DNA of 21,449 nucleotides from Gnetum montanum (GCA_015680685.1 MNCI01030955.1:38185-59633), one strand, 5' to 3'; numbered from the stretch's first letter, positions 9,449 through 19,923 are shown. Notes: generated by a model not told the origin, from the sequence alone. A program made the numbers and translations.

Positions 9449-10690
9449 ACACTCATGTGGATCGTTGGTTGAGGTGTGTTCTATGTTATTAAGTCATGAG
9501 TGATCAATTATTTGGAACAATGAGCCCATTACACCCACTCATCCATTCTACAAATAAAGAGGTTCTGTTCGAGGGTACAGTGATATTCTTGACATTCTTA
9601 AAACTTAAAATTAATTTTGTGTTCATTGTACCCAGAATGAAGAAGGATGGACCAAGAGGGAATGAATAGGGTGTGACATCAAGGAGACTTGCGGATTCTC
9701 TTTGGTGATGTCTGTGGGAGTTATCATGCAATGTGGTTGTACTAAGATCCTTGTAGATCTAATGAAAAATGGGAGTAAGAGTAATCAAAAGGGCTCTCGA
9801 AAATAAAATGCTATTCTAGGGGGTCCCACTAGAAAGACATGCACCCATGCCTAAAGGTTGGTGATTTCTCTGGATTCAGTATTTAGTAAAGTGAAAAAGA
9901 AAAAAGAAAGAGAAAAGAAAAAGAAAAAGAAAGTGCCACAAAATGAGAGTCACTCCTCCCTTGCATAAAATGGCAAGTGATCGTACACCTTGTTGTTATG
10001 GTACTCTCATAATTGTTCATCATGGGATGAAACAATGTGATGTCACTGATTAGAAGGATGGACTTGGTCCTGATCTTGGAACGATGGGTTAATGACACCT
10101 TAATCATGCTTTACACATAGGATTTGTTGTGCCCTAGGTCAGTTACCTCATGTCCCAATCTCTACGATCCCTTTCTATAGTTCATCTTATCTCACTATTC
10201 ATATAATTGTAGCTCATGTCCTGTGTAGCATAGAATTTTCATCTCATTCCAGTGATATTTACATGTGTGTGTTTTGTGGAATTAGTGCAGATTACATTTA
10301 ACCCTTCTAGTGCCCATGGACACTTTAAGTGTGGTTACATAAGGGCATTATAGGTTGGAACCTGCTTTGGGGAGGATCCACTTGTGTAATTTTTGTTGTG
10401 ATCATCACTGCTTCTCTAGCACACACACAATTTCTTACCCTCAGCTTAAGTTTTCAATTGATTTTCTTTCCCTACTATTATCCCTCTAAATTTTAATGTT
10501 CCAATGTACAATTACATTCCCTTTTTCTTAACCACCAAGTTTTTATTGCTAAAGTTCACATCATTATCATTAATGGTGCCTCTCGAATCAATGAAATTAC
10601 CCTAGAACATCTTAATAATTGCCAATGTCCTCAATATTCCACGTTAATTTCAAGAAAATCATTAAAAAATTTAGTATTTCTTTGGAGTCT
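9449..10690. other. Non-coding middle of the element
   Basis: About 1.2 kb with no frame that I can assign. It includes a 41-nt polypurine run (9893-9933). Conserved pol motifs are absent on both strands. In related Gag-only elements the pol region is replaced by such non-coding sequence, and that is the reading preferred here. Confidence 0.55.
9893..9933 (+). other. 41-nt uninterrupted polypurine run
   Basis: An unbroken run of A and G made of GAAAAA/GAAAAGA-type units, ending at AAGTGCC. Polypurine runs resist RNase H and prime plus-strand synthesis in LTR elements. The usual one just before the 3' LTR is not visible here, so this run is a candidate internal (central) tract. It could equally be a simple AAAAAG repeat. 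Confidence 0.4.
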
Positions 10691-10707
10691 CACATCACTA
10701 GGGACGA

Positions 10708-10794
10708 GATATCGCGTACGCGATATCGTGTCCCACATGATATCGCGTACGTGATGTATCGTACGCGATATTGCATCTTATTTACCTATAAATA
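10708..10794 (+). promoter_or_regulatory. Internal promoter-like block: palindrome array plus TATA box
   Basis: GATAT cores start at 10708, 10722, 10739 and 10767, with a degenerate GATGTATC at 10753, giving steps of 14, 17, 14 and 14. The first two form a perfect 20-bp palindrome GATATCGCGTACGCGATATC (10708-10727). TATAAATA follows at 10787-10794, 20 bp after the start of the last core (24 bp in the LTRs). Sequence downstream of this TATA box is unlike the LTRs, so it is not a nested LTR of the same family. It lies about 470 bp upstream of the ORF2 start and is best read as a second promoter using the same factor as the LTR. The alternative is the start of a nested LTR of a different family whose other end is lost. 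Confidence 0.6.
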
Positions 10795-11266
10795 CGTGCC
10801 CCTACCACAACACTTAGCATCATTTTGTCATTCACGTAGGGGGAGTTTTTGAAATTTTTCTCTGCGACTTGCGATTGTGTGACCCTTACTTTTCCACTCA
10901 TATCTCGCTCACTGGTACTTCGATTTTTATTCCGTTTGAACCTGCTTGAACCCGAAGTATTCAGTTTAGTCATGGGGGAGAGACACTTGTTGAAAAGTGC
11001 CTAACTTTTTTGAAATTTATCATCGCCCAAAGGACATCAATTAGGGTAATTAACTTTAACACTTAGAATAATTATGGCTAAAAATCATACAACCCTTAGG
11101 TGTACCATGAGGCTAAAATGGAAACCACCTAAGTTCCACGACTCATTATTACAAACTTTCAGGCACTATCACATGTCATAACATAAGATATTTAACTAAG
11201 GGAAGTAGTAAGGTATAACTTGACTTTGAAAACAACCTTACTAACGCTTGACCTGTGTGATTGTAG
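10795..11266 (+). other. Leader of ORF2, possibly with an intron
   Basis: No coding signal. It contains the expected start region after the TATA box, then CpG-containing sequence, and ends in TGTGTGATTGTAG directly before the ATG at 11267. That is a good match to a plant 3' splice site (T-rich then TTGTAG). Candidate 5' splice sites such as CTGGTACTTC near 10912-10921 and TTAGGTGTACC near 11095-11105 are weak. A spliced leader is therefore possible but not shown. Confidence 0.35.
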
Positions 11267-14037
11267 ATGGCCCCGAAACGTGGACAACAAGAAGGTCCTA
11301 CCCAAGGTGGAAGCAAACGAGCTTAGAGAGGTGGAAGACACAGTCCTACTGGACAACAAGTAGAACAGGAGGAGAAATCATTAAACATCCATCAAGATGA
11401 ACCTCCTACCAGATGGTATGGGCAGGTAGAAGGAGGTGCTGCTGCTGCGCTTGAACCAAGACAACAACTCACGTTGCTCCTGGAATGTGTTCAGGCTATC
11501 CATGAGAAGTCCACATTCACTACAATGATTGTGGAGTTGAAATTCGAATCCTTTACAGAGTTTGCTCTTGAGGCCATTAGGGATCACCTCAAATGGTCTC
11601 CCTTTTGGCCTATCCTCTCTAAAAGAGGTGCCTGGTACCTAGGAGAAACGTAGCATTTTTGGCACAATACGGAGCAAGGCACCACCTTGAATATTTGTGG
11701 TGTGACAGTTGACTTCTCTGTGCAAGCAATTTCAGAAGTGTTAAACCTTCTGAATATAGGGCCCTAGGTTGCTCGGTTATCTACCCGTTCAGACCCTGAT
11801 GTGCAAAAGGATTGGTTAGAGAAGGCTTATGGCAGAGACAAAGCATTTGGAGAATTGACGATGGAAGAGATAATTTACTTCAAAATTGGAACATATCACC
11901 TCTTCCCCACAAAAGGCTTAAAAAGAAGATCCATGTATGCGGCCAGAGGATGTGCAGTGTTGATGGGAAAGGTTAATGCTAACCTACCCCATCTATATTT
12001 GACGAAGATCTTGAGGGGGCTCAAAGAATGGAAGACAAGGAAGATGGTGTTGCCTTTCCCCTGTCTTATCAAAAAGCTTTGCTGATGTGTTGGTATCTGG
12101 GGATACACCAATGATGTCCTCCAGAAAGCCTAGGCTTCTTCATACAAAGAATTACTAAAGGCGCTAGGTTCAAGAAAGAGCACTGACGAGGAGCTAAGAC
12201 CAGAACAAGAAGAACAAGAAGAAGAATAGGGGGTTAGAACTAGTCAACCTCTAGCCATAGGTCAAAGCCAATAATAAGAAGTAGGGCCTAGCATAGGCCA
12301 GGATCAGCCACCGCTGTAAGACTACAGACCATTGATGAGCCATTTGAGGACCATCGCTGAGACGGTTAGTTGGGGAAGTTATGATGACGAAAACCTCTTC
12401 TACGTCATCGATGATGCCAGGTAGCCTACTATTTCATTGGATTGCACAAGGGGTGAATTATCCATTCAAACAGGAGGAGGGGATAGTAGATGGTCACAAC
12501 AAATCTTAGGAAACGTGGCATCTTTTCAGGTGCAGTTAGAGATTGGTGAAGGGCCCACTATGGTGGTCATGCAACAACAGAATGCCATGGGAGCTGCAGA
12601 TGTGGTCGTAGACCACATCAAAGGATCCTTCAATGTACCTATTGTACCATCGACAGATCTCATAGGAGCACGGGATGCTCAAACTCTGGCCAGAACCTCA
12701 ATGACTCCTGCGGAACATGAGGACGTGCTCGATAAATTGCTCTAAACAAGGCAAGTAATGACATCCCTATTTGACATCCCTCAAGATGTAACAGCAATTC
12801 AGTCAAACCTCATTTCCACAAAGGGGAAGCTGGTCATGTCCAAAGTGAGGGCCGAGCATGCTGAAGCTGAAGTGTAGAAACTACAAGAGTAGCTCATGGC
12901 CTTACACGCAGCACAACGGGATCCTCTATAATTTGTTCCCGCAAACCATCTAGAAAAATTTAGAACTGAGCAGCTAACAAAATTAACAGCAAAGAATAAA
13001 AAGGTGGAAGAAGAAAAGGAGACGACTGTTTGGGATGCCTCCACATCACAGGCGCAAACCCATGCACATCTTAAGGAATTCAAGGCCTTAGAAGAAGAAA
13101 ACAAGCAGTTGGTTGCAGACAATCTTCGGTTAGCTACTATAGAGAAAAAAAAGAACATTCGCGATGAACACTTTCATCAACTACAAGAAAAATTCATTTA
13201 GGGAAACCGTGGTGTAAGCCATTTAGCTAGAGAAAATCGAACCCTCTCAATGGAGGAGGTACACGCTATTCACCAAGAGTCAGCAATTGAGATAAGCACG
13301 TGGCAGAATGAGGCTAAACGACACGAGAAGCTGAAGGAGCACTTCCATGATTAGGTGGGTATGTAAAAAAAATCCTAGAGAAGGAGATCGATATGGCCAA
13401 GGATCAAATCAATAATATCAGTGCTCAACACACTGATTGGAGGGCCATATTGGACACCTACACCTTCGCCCACCAAGTAGAAGTTAAGAATTGGGACTTG
13501 TAGATTCAAGACCTGACAAAATACATGGCATTGGCAAACCTTAGATATGCCAACCTTACCATGTTAACAACAGGGTGCCCGAGGTCAGAACTCGAGTAGT
13601 AGGTAGCTTCCACCCACATCAAATATGAAGCAGAATTTGCAGAGTGCAAGAAGCTGGTTGAGAAACTAGATATCACAAATTCTGAACTTGAGGTGGTAAA
13701 AACAAGCTACCAAGGACAAAAAGACATTGCAACCAACTTGGCTCGATGGCTAACAGACCTTCATGAATAAAAGAATAAAGACAGAGCCTATGAGGAGGAA
13801 CGACGGGTGTTTACGGCGTGGTATGTCAAAGCCAACCAGATGTTCCGGCAACTACCCTGTCCGTGGGAAGTGCTGACTTCATCAAACATTGGAACACTAG
13901 CATGGATGACACAAGACCCTTGAACCAAAGAGGAAAATCTCCAGGTCATACTTCAATGCCAAAAAGCCTCAAAACCTAGAGCATAAGACAAAGGGAAGGC
14001 ACTAATGGAGGAGCCACCACCACTAGGAACTACATGA
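11267..14037 (+). pseudogene. ORF2: plant transposon-protein domain plus long coiled coil (broken)
   Basis: About 920 codons from ATG 11267 to TGA 14035. Residues 1-40 are basic and Gln/Gly-rich. Residues about 95-272 resemble the putative plant transposon protein domain found in extra ORFs of Ty3/Gypsy elements: an F-x-x-F-A-L-E-A-I helix, W-Y-L-G-E, I-C-G-V-T-V-D-F-S (usual form V-R-G-x-x-V-D-F-S), then V-L-P-F-P-C-L-I-K-K-L-C (usual form L-P-F-P-S-L-I-T-x-L-C). An acidic Glu/Gln-rich linker and a variable part follow. From about residue 525 there is a long Glu/Lys/Gln-rich coiled coil to near 13850. Twenty-two in-frame stops (13 TAG, 7 TAA, 2 TGA) and one frameshift at an A8 run (13365-13372) break it. 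It has no retroviral enzyme motif. Function is unknown; a structural or envelope-like role has been suggested for extra ORFs of Athila-type elements, but nothing here shows a signal peptide or membrane segment. The family call is moderate, the coiled coil is clear. Confidence 0.65.
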
Positions 14038-14161
14038 GTTCCACATTTTTGTAGTTGTAGCATTTTTTTGTGTTGTGTCTTTCCACACTGTAGCATCATT
14101 TCATTTGTTTTTCCCATCTAATAATCCCATACCTATCCACTATGTAATCACTGTAACTCAA

Positions 14162-14977
14162 GGATGAGTTTTTATTCAGTCATCCCACGCGATATCGTGT
14201 CGTCCCCTACGATATCGCGTAAGCGATATCGTAGTCCGCTGCAATGTCTATAAATAAGAAGTGGCTCTCCCTTGTTTATCATTAATAGAATAGATTGTAG
14301 CAAAGCTTTGGTAGTTTGATCCCTCCAGAGATAGATTATTTTCCCATGTCTGCCCACAGTGTGGTGAATGTAATTGTACGACATCCTTTATTTGAGTGTG
14401 ACGTACTTGGATACACACATGATCGGCAATAAAGATCGAGATTACTTCATCATTGCAGCATTCAATTTGTTTATTCGTTTATTTAATTGTTATTTACTAC
14501 TTTCCTAATTAGTCTCTCTCACCCTTATCTCATGTTAAACTACGGAATGAGTACGACTTGATTATGAGCATTCAAGTGTGACTACTTGGTATCCCAGTGG
14601 CATACCTAGGATCTGCACTTGGTAATCCTAGTAGTAGTCATGCACAAAGTCCAAGATGTGTACGGATGATCAAGGAACGAATGCTCATCGCACTTAGACT
14701 AGATTAGATTTTCATACCCTTTTCCTCCTAGCATAGATAATATTACTTTCCATTTCCTTCAGGAGTAGCATTAGATTACGAACACATCATACACCTCACT
14801 CTGGACTAAACCATATGTGATAAAGCTAATACTAGTCTAGGTGGGAAGATAGTGAACTACAACCTAAGGCTAACTGTCTAGGTTCCACAACTAGTCCGTC
14901 TGTGGAGTTCGACCGGATCGCTCATGAGAATGCTCGTATTCGTATGGTTGAGTGTAGGGGTACCTCACCACTCATCA
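14162..14977 (+). repeat. 3' LTR
   Basis: From 14181 (CATCCC) to 14977 (ACTCATCA) it aligns with 6376-7172 of the 5' LTR over the same length, 797 bp. The first about 20 bases are diverged. The best start is GGATGAG at 14162 (TG changed to GG), giving 816 bp. The 33-bp length difference from the 5' LTR is explained by two extra 17-bp array units there and a 1-bp indel. Array cores are at 14191, 14211 and 14225, TATAAATA at 14249-14256 and AATAAA at 14428-14433. No polypurine tract stands before 14162 (TCACTGTAACTCAA); the 124-bp stretch from the ORF2 stop has nothing else recognisable. Confidence 0.88.
14174..14256 (+). promoter_or_regulatory. 3' LTR promoter array and TATA box
   Basis: Three GATAT cores (14191, 14211, 14225; steps 20 and 14) are preceded by a degenerate unit at 14174, and TATAAATA begins 24 bp after the last core start. 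Compared with the 5' LTR two units are lacking. It points into the right flank. Confidence 0.7.
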
Positions 14978-14982
14978 ATCAC
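14978..14982. repeat. Right target-site duplication ATCAC
   Basis: Matches 6319-6323 exactly and directly follows the 3' LTR end, confirming both outer boundaries of the element. Confidence 0.88.
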
Positions 14983-15199
14983 CATGAGAAAGAAAGCTAT
15001 GAGTTCTTACTTACATGGTGACAAGCCAAAGAAGATGGTGATGAATAATCACCATCAAAAAGGATTTATAGGGTGAAGAAAGAAGAGATAGTTTAAATCA
15101 TTAATCATGATAATGAAATCCTTGCTACTCTAGTAATGCTAAGTTCAAATGCAAAACCTAAATAGACATTGTTAGAAGTCAAGAAGATGTTTTTTAAGT

Positions 15200-16490
15200 T
15201 CAACATTATAATAGCCAATGAACTACCCAAAGGTATACCACTACTATATAAGATCTTTCATGTCATTGATCTTTTCCTTGTTGAGATTTCAAATAAGGTT
15301 GCATATCAAATATGTTTAAGTGATAAAGCAAAGTTAAAAAGATAAATAGAGAAGTTTCTAAAGAAAAAGTTAGTTCATGAGAGCTTAAACTTGTATGTGA
15401 TACCAATAGTGTTGACATTAAAGAATATATTAATCAAGTTGTAGATATGCAGTAATGATTATGCAGTGAATAAGATCATAATTAGGTATAGAATTTCAAT
15501 GTCATGGATGGATGATATTTTAGATAATCTTAGGGACATCAATAGTTTTAGCAAAATAGATTTGAAGAGAAGATATTACGAGACTTATATTAGGGAAGAA
15601 GATGAACAGAAAACTATGTTCAGAACACTTGATGGATTATACGAGTGGAGGGTGATGTCTTTTGGTTACACCAATATACCCAACATATTTATGTGGTTGA
15701 TGAATAATATGTTAAAAACATATGTTGGGCATTTTATCATTATATTTTTGGATGACATTCTTGTATCTAGTAGAAGTAGGAGAAGCACTTGAAGTAGTTA
15801 CAATTAGTATTTCATCAATTAAAGGAAGAAGAGTTGATAGTAAATACATGGAAATGTATTTTCATGAAGGAGTTGATGTACTTATAATTCATCTTTTTCA
15901 AAGAAGTATTGAAGGTTTACTGAACAAAAGTGAAGGTAATGGTGGAATGACCTCAACCGTAATATGCCATGAAGATGAAATATTCTTACGATTTTACTAG
16001 TTTTTACAAAAAAATTATTCAAAACTTTAATGGAATAGTAGCTGCAGTGGTGAACATCATCAATGGATCCTTTGAATTTTTTTAGTGGATAGTAGGAACA
16101 AAGTTTTTAAAATTTCAAATTCTTTTACTATGATTTCAATTCTTACTTTGCCAATTTTTAATGAAGTTTTTGTGGTTGAATATGATACTATTAGTTTCAT
16201 GTGATGCCAATGTTGAAGCCACTAGAGGAGTAATGGACCAAGAAAGTAAGCCCATTATCTACTTTTGTGAAAAGCTTAATGAATCATTGCAAATATATTT
16301 AACCTTTAAAATAATTTTATGTAAATTTTTGTCTTTGAAAAGTATAGACATTATTTATTACTTAAAGGATTTGTTTTGTGAATTGATCATAAATTTTTCC
16401 AATTCATCTATAAAAAGTCAAAGCTCTGTGCCAAATGCCTAAAGTGGGTTAAAGAGTTATAAACATATAATTTTTTAATTTCGTAATTAA
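15200..16490 (+). pseudogene. pol: Ty3/Gypsy reverse transcriptase and RNase H remnant
   Basis: From about 15214 the decayed frames give N-E-L-P-K-G-I-P, equivalent to the L-P-x-G-L-P-P segment before the reverse transcriptase. Then 15466-15792 is open with the core motifs in order: NKIIIRYR, F-S-K-I-D-L (first catalytic Asp codon at 15559), D-G-L-Y-E-W-R-V-M-S-F-G, F-M-W-L-M-N and F-L-D-D at 15745-15756, where Tyr of Y-x-D-D is Phe. After frameshifts, 16161-16442 carries the RNase H start C-D-A-N-V-E and the K-P-I-I-Y-F-C-E-K-L-N block. No integrase was recognised downstream. It is unrelated to the neighbouring element and begins just past its target duplication. The left flank shows no matching gag or protease, so that part of the old element is lost or unrecognisable. 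Confidence 0.85.
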
Positions 16491-17560
16491 GCATTAAAAG
16501 AAGATCCCTCTAGCTAATTCTAGGGGGTGAATTTAATGGGCACTAATACCCATTACCAATTTTTTGTATGATGGACCATTGAAATTTTTTCCTACAAATG
16601 ATTCCAATAGTTCTCTATGAAAAATTGTAAACTTTAATTTTTGAGCAAAGATATTTTGTATGAAAATGTAGAAAAAAAAGCTATAAATCATTATTATGGT
16701 TGGTAATAAAAAGAATGCATAAACACATAAGGATCATTCTTATTGTTGAAAATTTTAGAAATTATAGTGAACATATTATACCAAGATCAAATAGTTTAGT
16801 TATTCCTAAGATCAAATAGTTTAGTTATTCCTAACATTTGCATCTAGTCTTCTAAAGATGAATGAAAACAAAATTTGCATTTTAGTCATGTCACACTTTG
16901 AAAGAATGAAGCCTCTTGACATTTGTAATACTTATTTTCTTCTTATTCTCAAAATTACATTATGCATAGGCCAATGACTTTATTTTTCTATTCAATGGCA
17001 AATAGCTTTATTTTCTCATTTTAAGAGATAGGAAAACCAATAAATCTTTTGGGTTTGCATTCATTTGTTACAAGTACAATGATAAAGCACAAAAGATTAT
17101 TCATTGTATTGATGGAAAGAATGTTAATAGGAAATATATTTTTATTTTTCAAAAATTCAAAACTTAAATTTTTACCGTAATTTTACTAGGAAAAATATCC
17201 AAAAACCAAAAAATATATAACCAGACATCAAATTCATCCATTTTCCAAGACCATATGAAGTGTATTATAGGAACACAACAATATGAGTTCATGAATTTTA
17301 TAGTTTACTTGGGTATTATTTTTGTGTTTAAGAAATAAAAATTTCTATAATACATCTACTACATATAGTACAAGGAATAACATGTGTTGCCATGGTGGGA
17401 AAATGAATATTTTTATAAATTTTATATTTTATTATTTTAAGGTATTTAATGAATAAAGAATAAAAAAATAATAAATTAACTAATCACACTTATTGTAATC
17501 TATTATGGAATAGGTACAACTATTATGAAAAATATATATATACATGCTTTATAGTCCCTT
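16491..17560. other. AT-rich stretch, no gene recognised
   Basis: Position suggests the integrase part of the preceding pol, but I could not recognise HHCC or DDE motifs. It contains a perfect 25-bp tandem duplication (16783-16832) and a short TA-rich run near 17538. Confidence 0.4.
16783..16832. repeat. Perfect 25-bp tandem duplication
   Basis: Two adjacent identical copies of a 25-bp unit beginning AAGATCAAATAG (16783-16807 and 16808-16832). Being perfect in otherwise decayed DNA, it is probably a recent slippage or end-joining product. Confidence 0.9.
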
Positions 17561-18480
17561 GTAGGACATGTGAGACGCCAAATATACACTATAACACATT
17601 GGTATTGCTCTTTTGCAACACCCTACCCTATCTCACTTGGCTATGATGAAATGATGCCTAGGATTGCTATTAATAATACAATAGGAGCATGAAAAACTAA
17701 GAAACTAGTGGTGCATGAAAATTCATTAAGAATAAATCACTTGATATATATATATATCCCACAATTAAACTGTACAAAGCTTCATGCTAAACCAAAGACT
17801 AAGCATATACATCAATTCATAAAAATGCATGTCTCTACATAAACCCAAGAATTTGTACTACTCTTATAAGATACAAAAACACATAAACATCACCATATAC
17901 ATAAGAGTATAGTGTGGGTCATAGAAATATGAATAGTTTACAATACTATACATGGAAATATACATCAATTAATCTCCAAATATTTTCCTCTCCTTTGCTC
18001 TCTCTTAGTGCTTGCCCTTACCCCTATAGCTTCCACTTATGCCTAAATAAATTTATTATAAAAATGAGTGGGAAGCCTTTATACTTCCTCTACTAGATGA
18101 TCACTAGAGGACATGAATGGGATACAAGGAAACCTACATCAACTGTCAATCTTACACATGCTCTAAGCAACACATGTATATCTGATATCACACATAACAC
18201 TAACATAATCATTAATAAAGTGAATATATGGTTATCACATAGTCATAGATATAATCATTATCATACATCCATTACACCACATCACATGCATCTTCACTAT
18301 CATGCCCATGCCATCATATCCACTCTATACCATCAAGCAACACATGGATCATACAATCACAGATCAATCATAAGATATATTATCAATGCTATGACTCACA
18401 AACCAATACCATATATATACCTTATTCATGTTGTTTCTAGCATATCCACACTTAGTGTAGCATGTGAAACTTTACCATAA
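17561..18480. other. No gene recognised
   Basis: AT-rich with an (AT)7 run at 17744-17757 and a CAT/ATC-rich stretch at 18200-18420. The open stretch at 18097-18480 is a by-product of that low complexity. TTGCAACACCCTACCC near 17613 looks like the start of some plant Gypsy LTRs but has no purine tract before it. Confidence 0.4.
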
Positions 18481-19923
18481 GTATTCATAAACAACCATTT
18501 CCTATAGGTCTTTTATTAGTCTATTATTTATCCAATCAGTGTTGAGGTCCATCAACTTGTGAGCCACAACTACTAGCCTTTTGAAGTATTGCCTATAGGT
18601 ACGAATACACCTATGTCACATACTAGTTGTAGGAACAAATACACCTATGATCTCCTACTCTTAGGATGAGGCTTGAGATAAGAGCCTTAATGATGAATGA
18701 CAATGAGGGTTAATTCATAACTACCTCCAGGATGCCTCATCACCAACTAGTCCACACCCTTATGCTAGCACCACTAACCAACAACCGCTACAAGTGTTGT
18801 TGCAAAGATATGTAGAAATTTAGGCTAGCTTAAGCCAACATGTCGCAAGCACAACATATCTAAAGAAAACATAACATGAACACATATATCTACACCTAAG
18901 AGTCTTATTTATTCCATAAAAATAATATCACACCTTGAGGAAAAAAATTTTGTACCATAATCATACTTCTTGAACTACATATAATTCTATAAAATTGATC
19001 ACTATTGTAACCTCCAAGATGATATATACCAAAAGAGAAAACAAATTCTATGATTAGAAAGTATGTTCTAAGACAATACCAATGATACTAATTTCACCTC
19101 AATCAAACTCTTGGAATTAAAGTTATGTGCATTTAAAGATTAATTAATAAAATAATAAATAATAATATATAATGACCACTAGTGATAATTAAAATTCCCA
19201 AAAAGTTCCATGCAAGAACAGCCCATAAAATAAAAAAGAAAATATAAACCAAAATTCCATGGATAAGCAATGCAAATGGTAGTGGCTAAAGGAAAAGAAA
19301 AAAATGGTAGTGTAGAAATAATTAAAATATATTCAAAGTTTATACTTTATATATAAAACCTTTTATTCTTATTCCCATCATGTGTCATGTGCACATGTCA
19401 AAGAATTTTACTTTTAATATTTTTTAAATAGAAATTATTTTCATAATACTTTTTTTATTTCGTCCCTAACCAATGCCCTACACTTCAACATGCATAAAAA
19501 ACACACCAAAACTTCAAATTAAAATCCGTTTGAATCTTTGAGATCCATATCAAACATACTACATATATGCATGTGAAAATCACATTTAAGAAGCACATAA
19601 CATAGTGCTATAGTTCAAATGCATAAATACCAAAATCATAGATGAAGCATAAATACATACAACATAGTTGTTCTTGTACCTTAGTCTAACATCCTTGCCA
19701 ACCACATTACCTATCTAACACATCACATAGGGCTAGTATACATAATCTTGTTAGTTAAACATGTAAAGATACCATAATCATAACATAAATGCTAAAACAT
19801 CATAGCATATAAAGATAAATCATAACAAACTAACTTGTTCCCAATAACCCACCAAGACCATACACATAATATATATGATATAATCATACTACCATATCCA
19901 ATGTCTCCAAAATGGATGTAACA
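18481..19923 (-). repeat. 3' LTR of a chromovirus-like Gypsy element (outer edge not located)
   Basis: On the minus strand the pol remnant is followed by a purine tract and then TGTTACATCC, ending inward at 19923, which is the usual LTR start of plant chromoviruses. Sequence below this is closed in all frames, as expected of an LTR. The outer end is not identified because the partner LTR lies outside the window; 18481 is an arbitrary limit. A short 38-bp spaced direct repeat (AATACACCTATG at about 18604 and 18642) lies in it. Confidence 0.5.

Larger units (their letters stand above)
6324..14977 (+). mobile_element. LTR retrotransposon with gag and ORF2 but no pol (TR-GAG-like)
   Basis: A complete element of about 8.65 kb: TSD, 5' LTR 6324-7172, primer site 7174-7191, broken gag 7305-9286, non-coding middle, internal promoter-like block 10708-10794, broken ORF2 11267-14037, 3' LTR about 14162-14977, TSD. 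The tRNA-Asp primer site and the Gag type (Cys-x2-Cys-x3-His-x4-Cys knuckle) point to the Tat/Athila side of Ty3/Gypsy. I searched both strands of 9287-14161 by eye for D-S/T-G protease, F/Y-x-D-D reverse transcriptase, RNase H and HHCC/DDE integrase motifs and saw none. It is therefore probably non-autonomous and was mobilised by enzymes of another element. The two LTRs are very similar over their last about 740 bases but carry many transitions (roughly 85-90% identical by eye, not computed), so the insertion is not recent. Confidence 0.88.

Noticed and set aside
9893-9933. Boundary of a 3' LTR at the purine run
   Set aside because: The sequence after it (TGCCACAAAATG) has no similarity to either LTR start, and the real LTR pair is fixed by the ATCAC duplication.
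10708-10794. Nested LTR of the same family inside the element
   Set aside because: Only the array and TATA box are shared. The sequence after the TATA box has none of the conserved LTR body, and no TGATG/CATCA ends or target duplication were seen.
11267-14037. TAG and TAA read as glutamine (recoded genetic code)
   Set aside because: Twenty of 22 stops are TAG or TAA, which is suggestive, but the same element's gag is broken by TGA stops, there is also a frameshift, and the LTRs are diverged. Decay of CAG and CAA in methylated DNA explains it more simply.
17605-17640. Start of a plus-strand Gypsy LTR (TTGCAACACCCTACCC)
   Set aside because: There is no purine tract before it and no matching second copy in the window.
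18097-18480. 127-codon open stretch on the plus strand
   Set aside because: It is rich in His, Thr and Ile because the DNA is CAT/ATC-rich low complexity. No motif, promoter or family resemblance.
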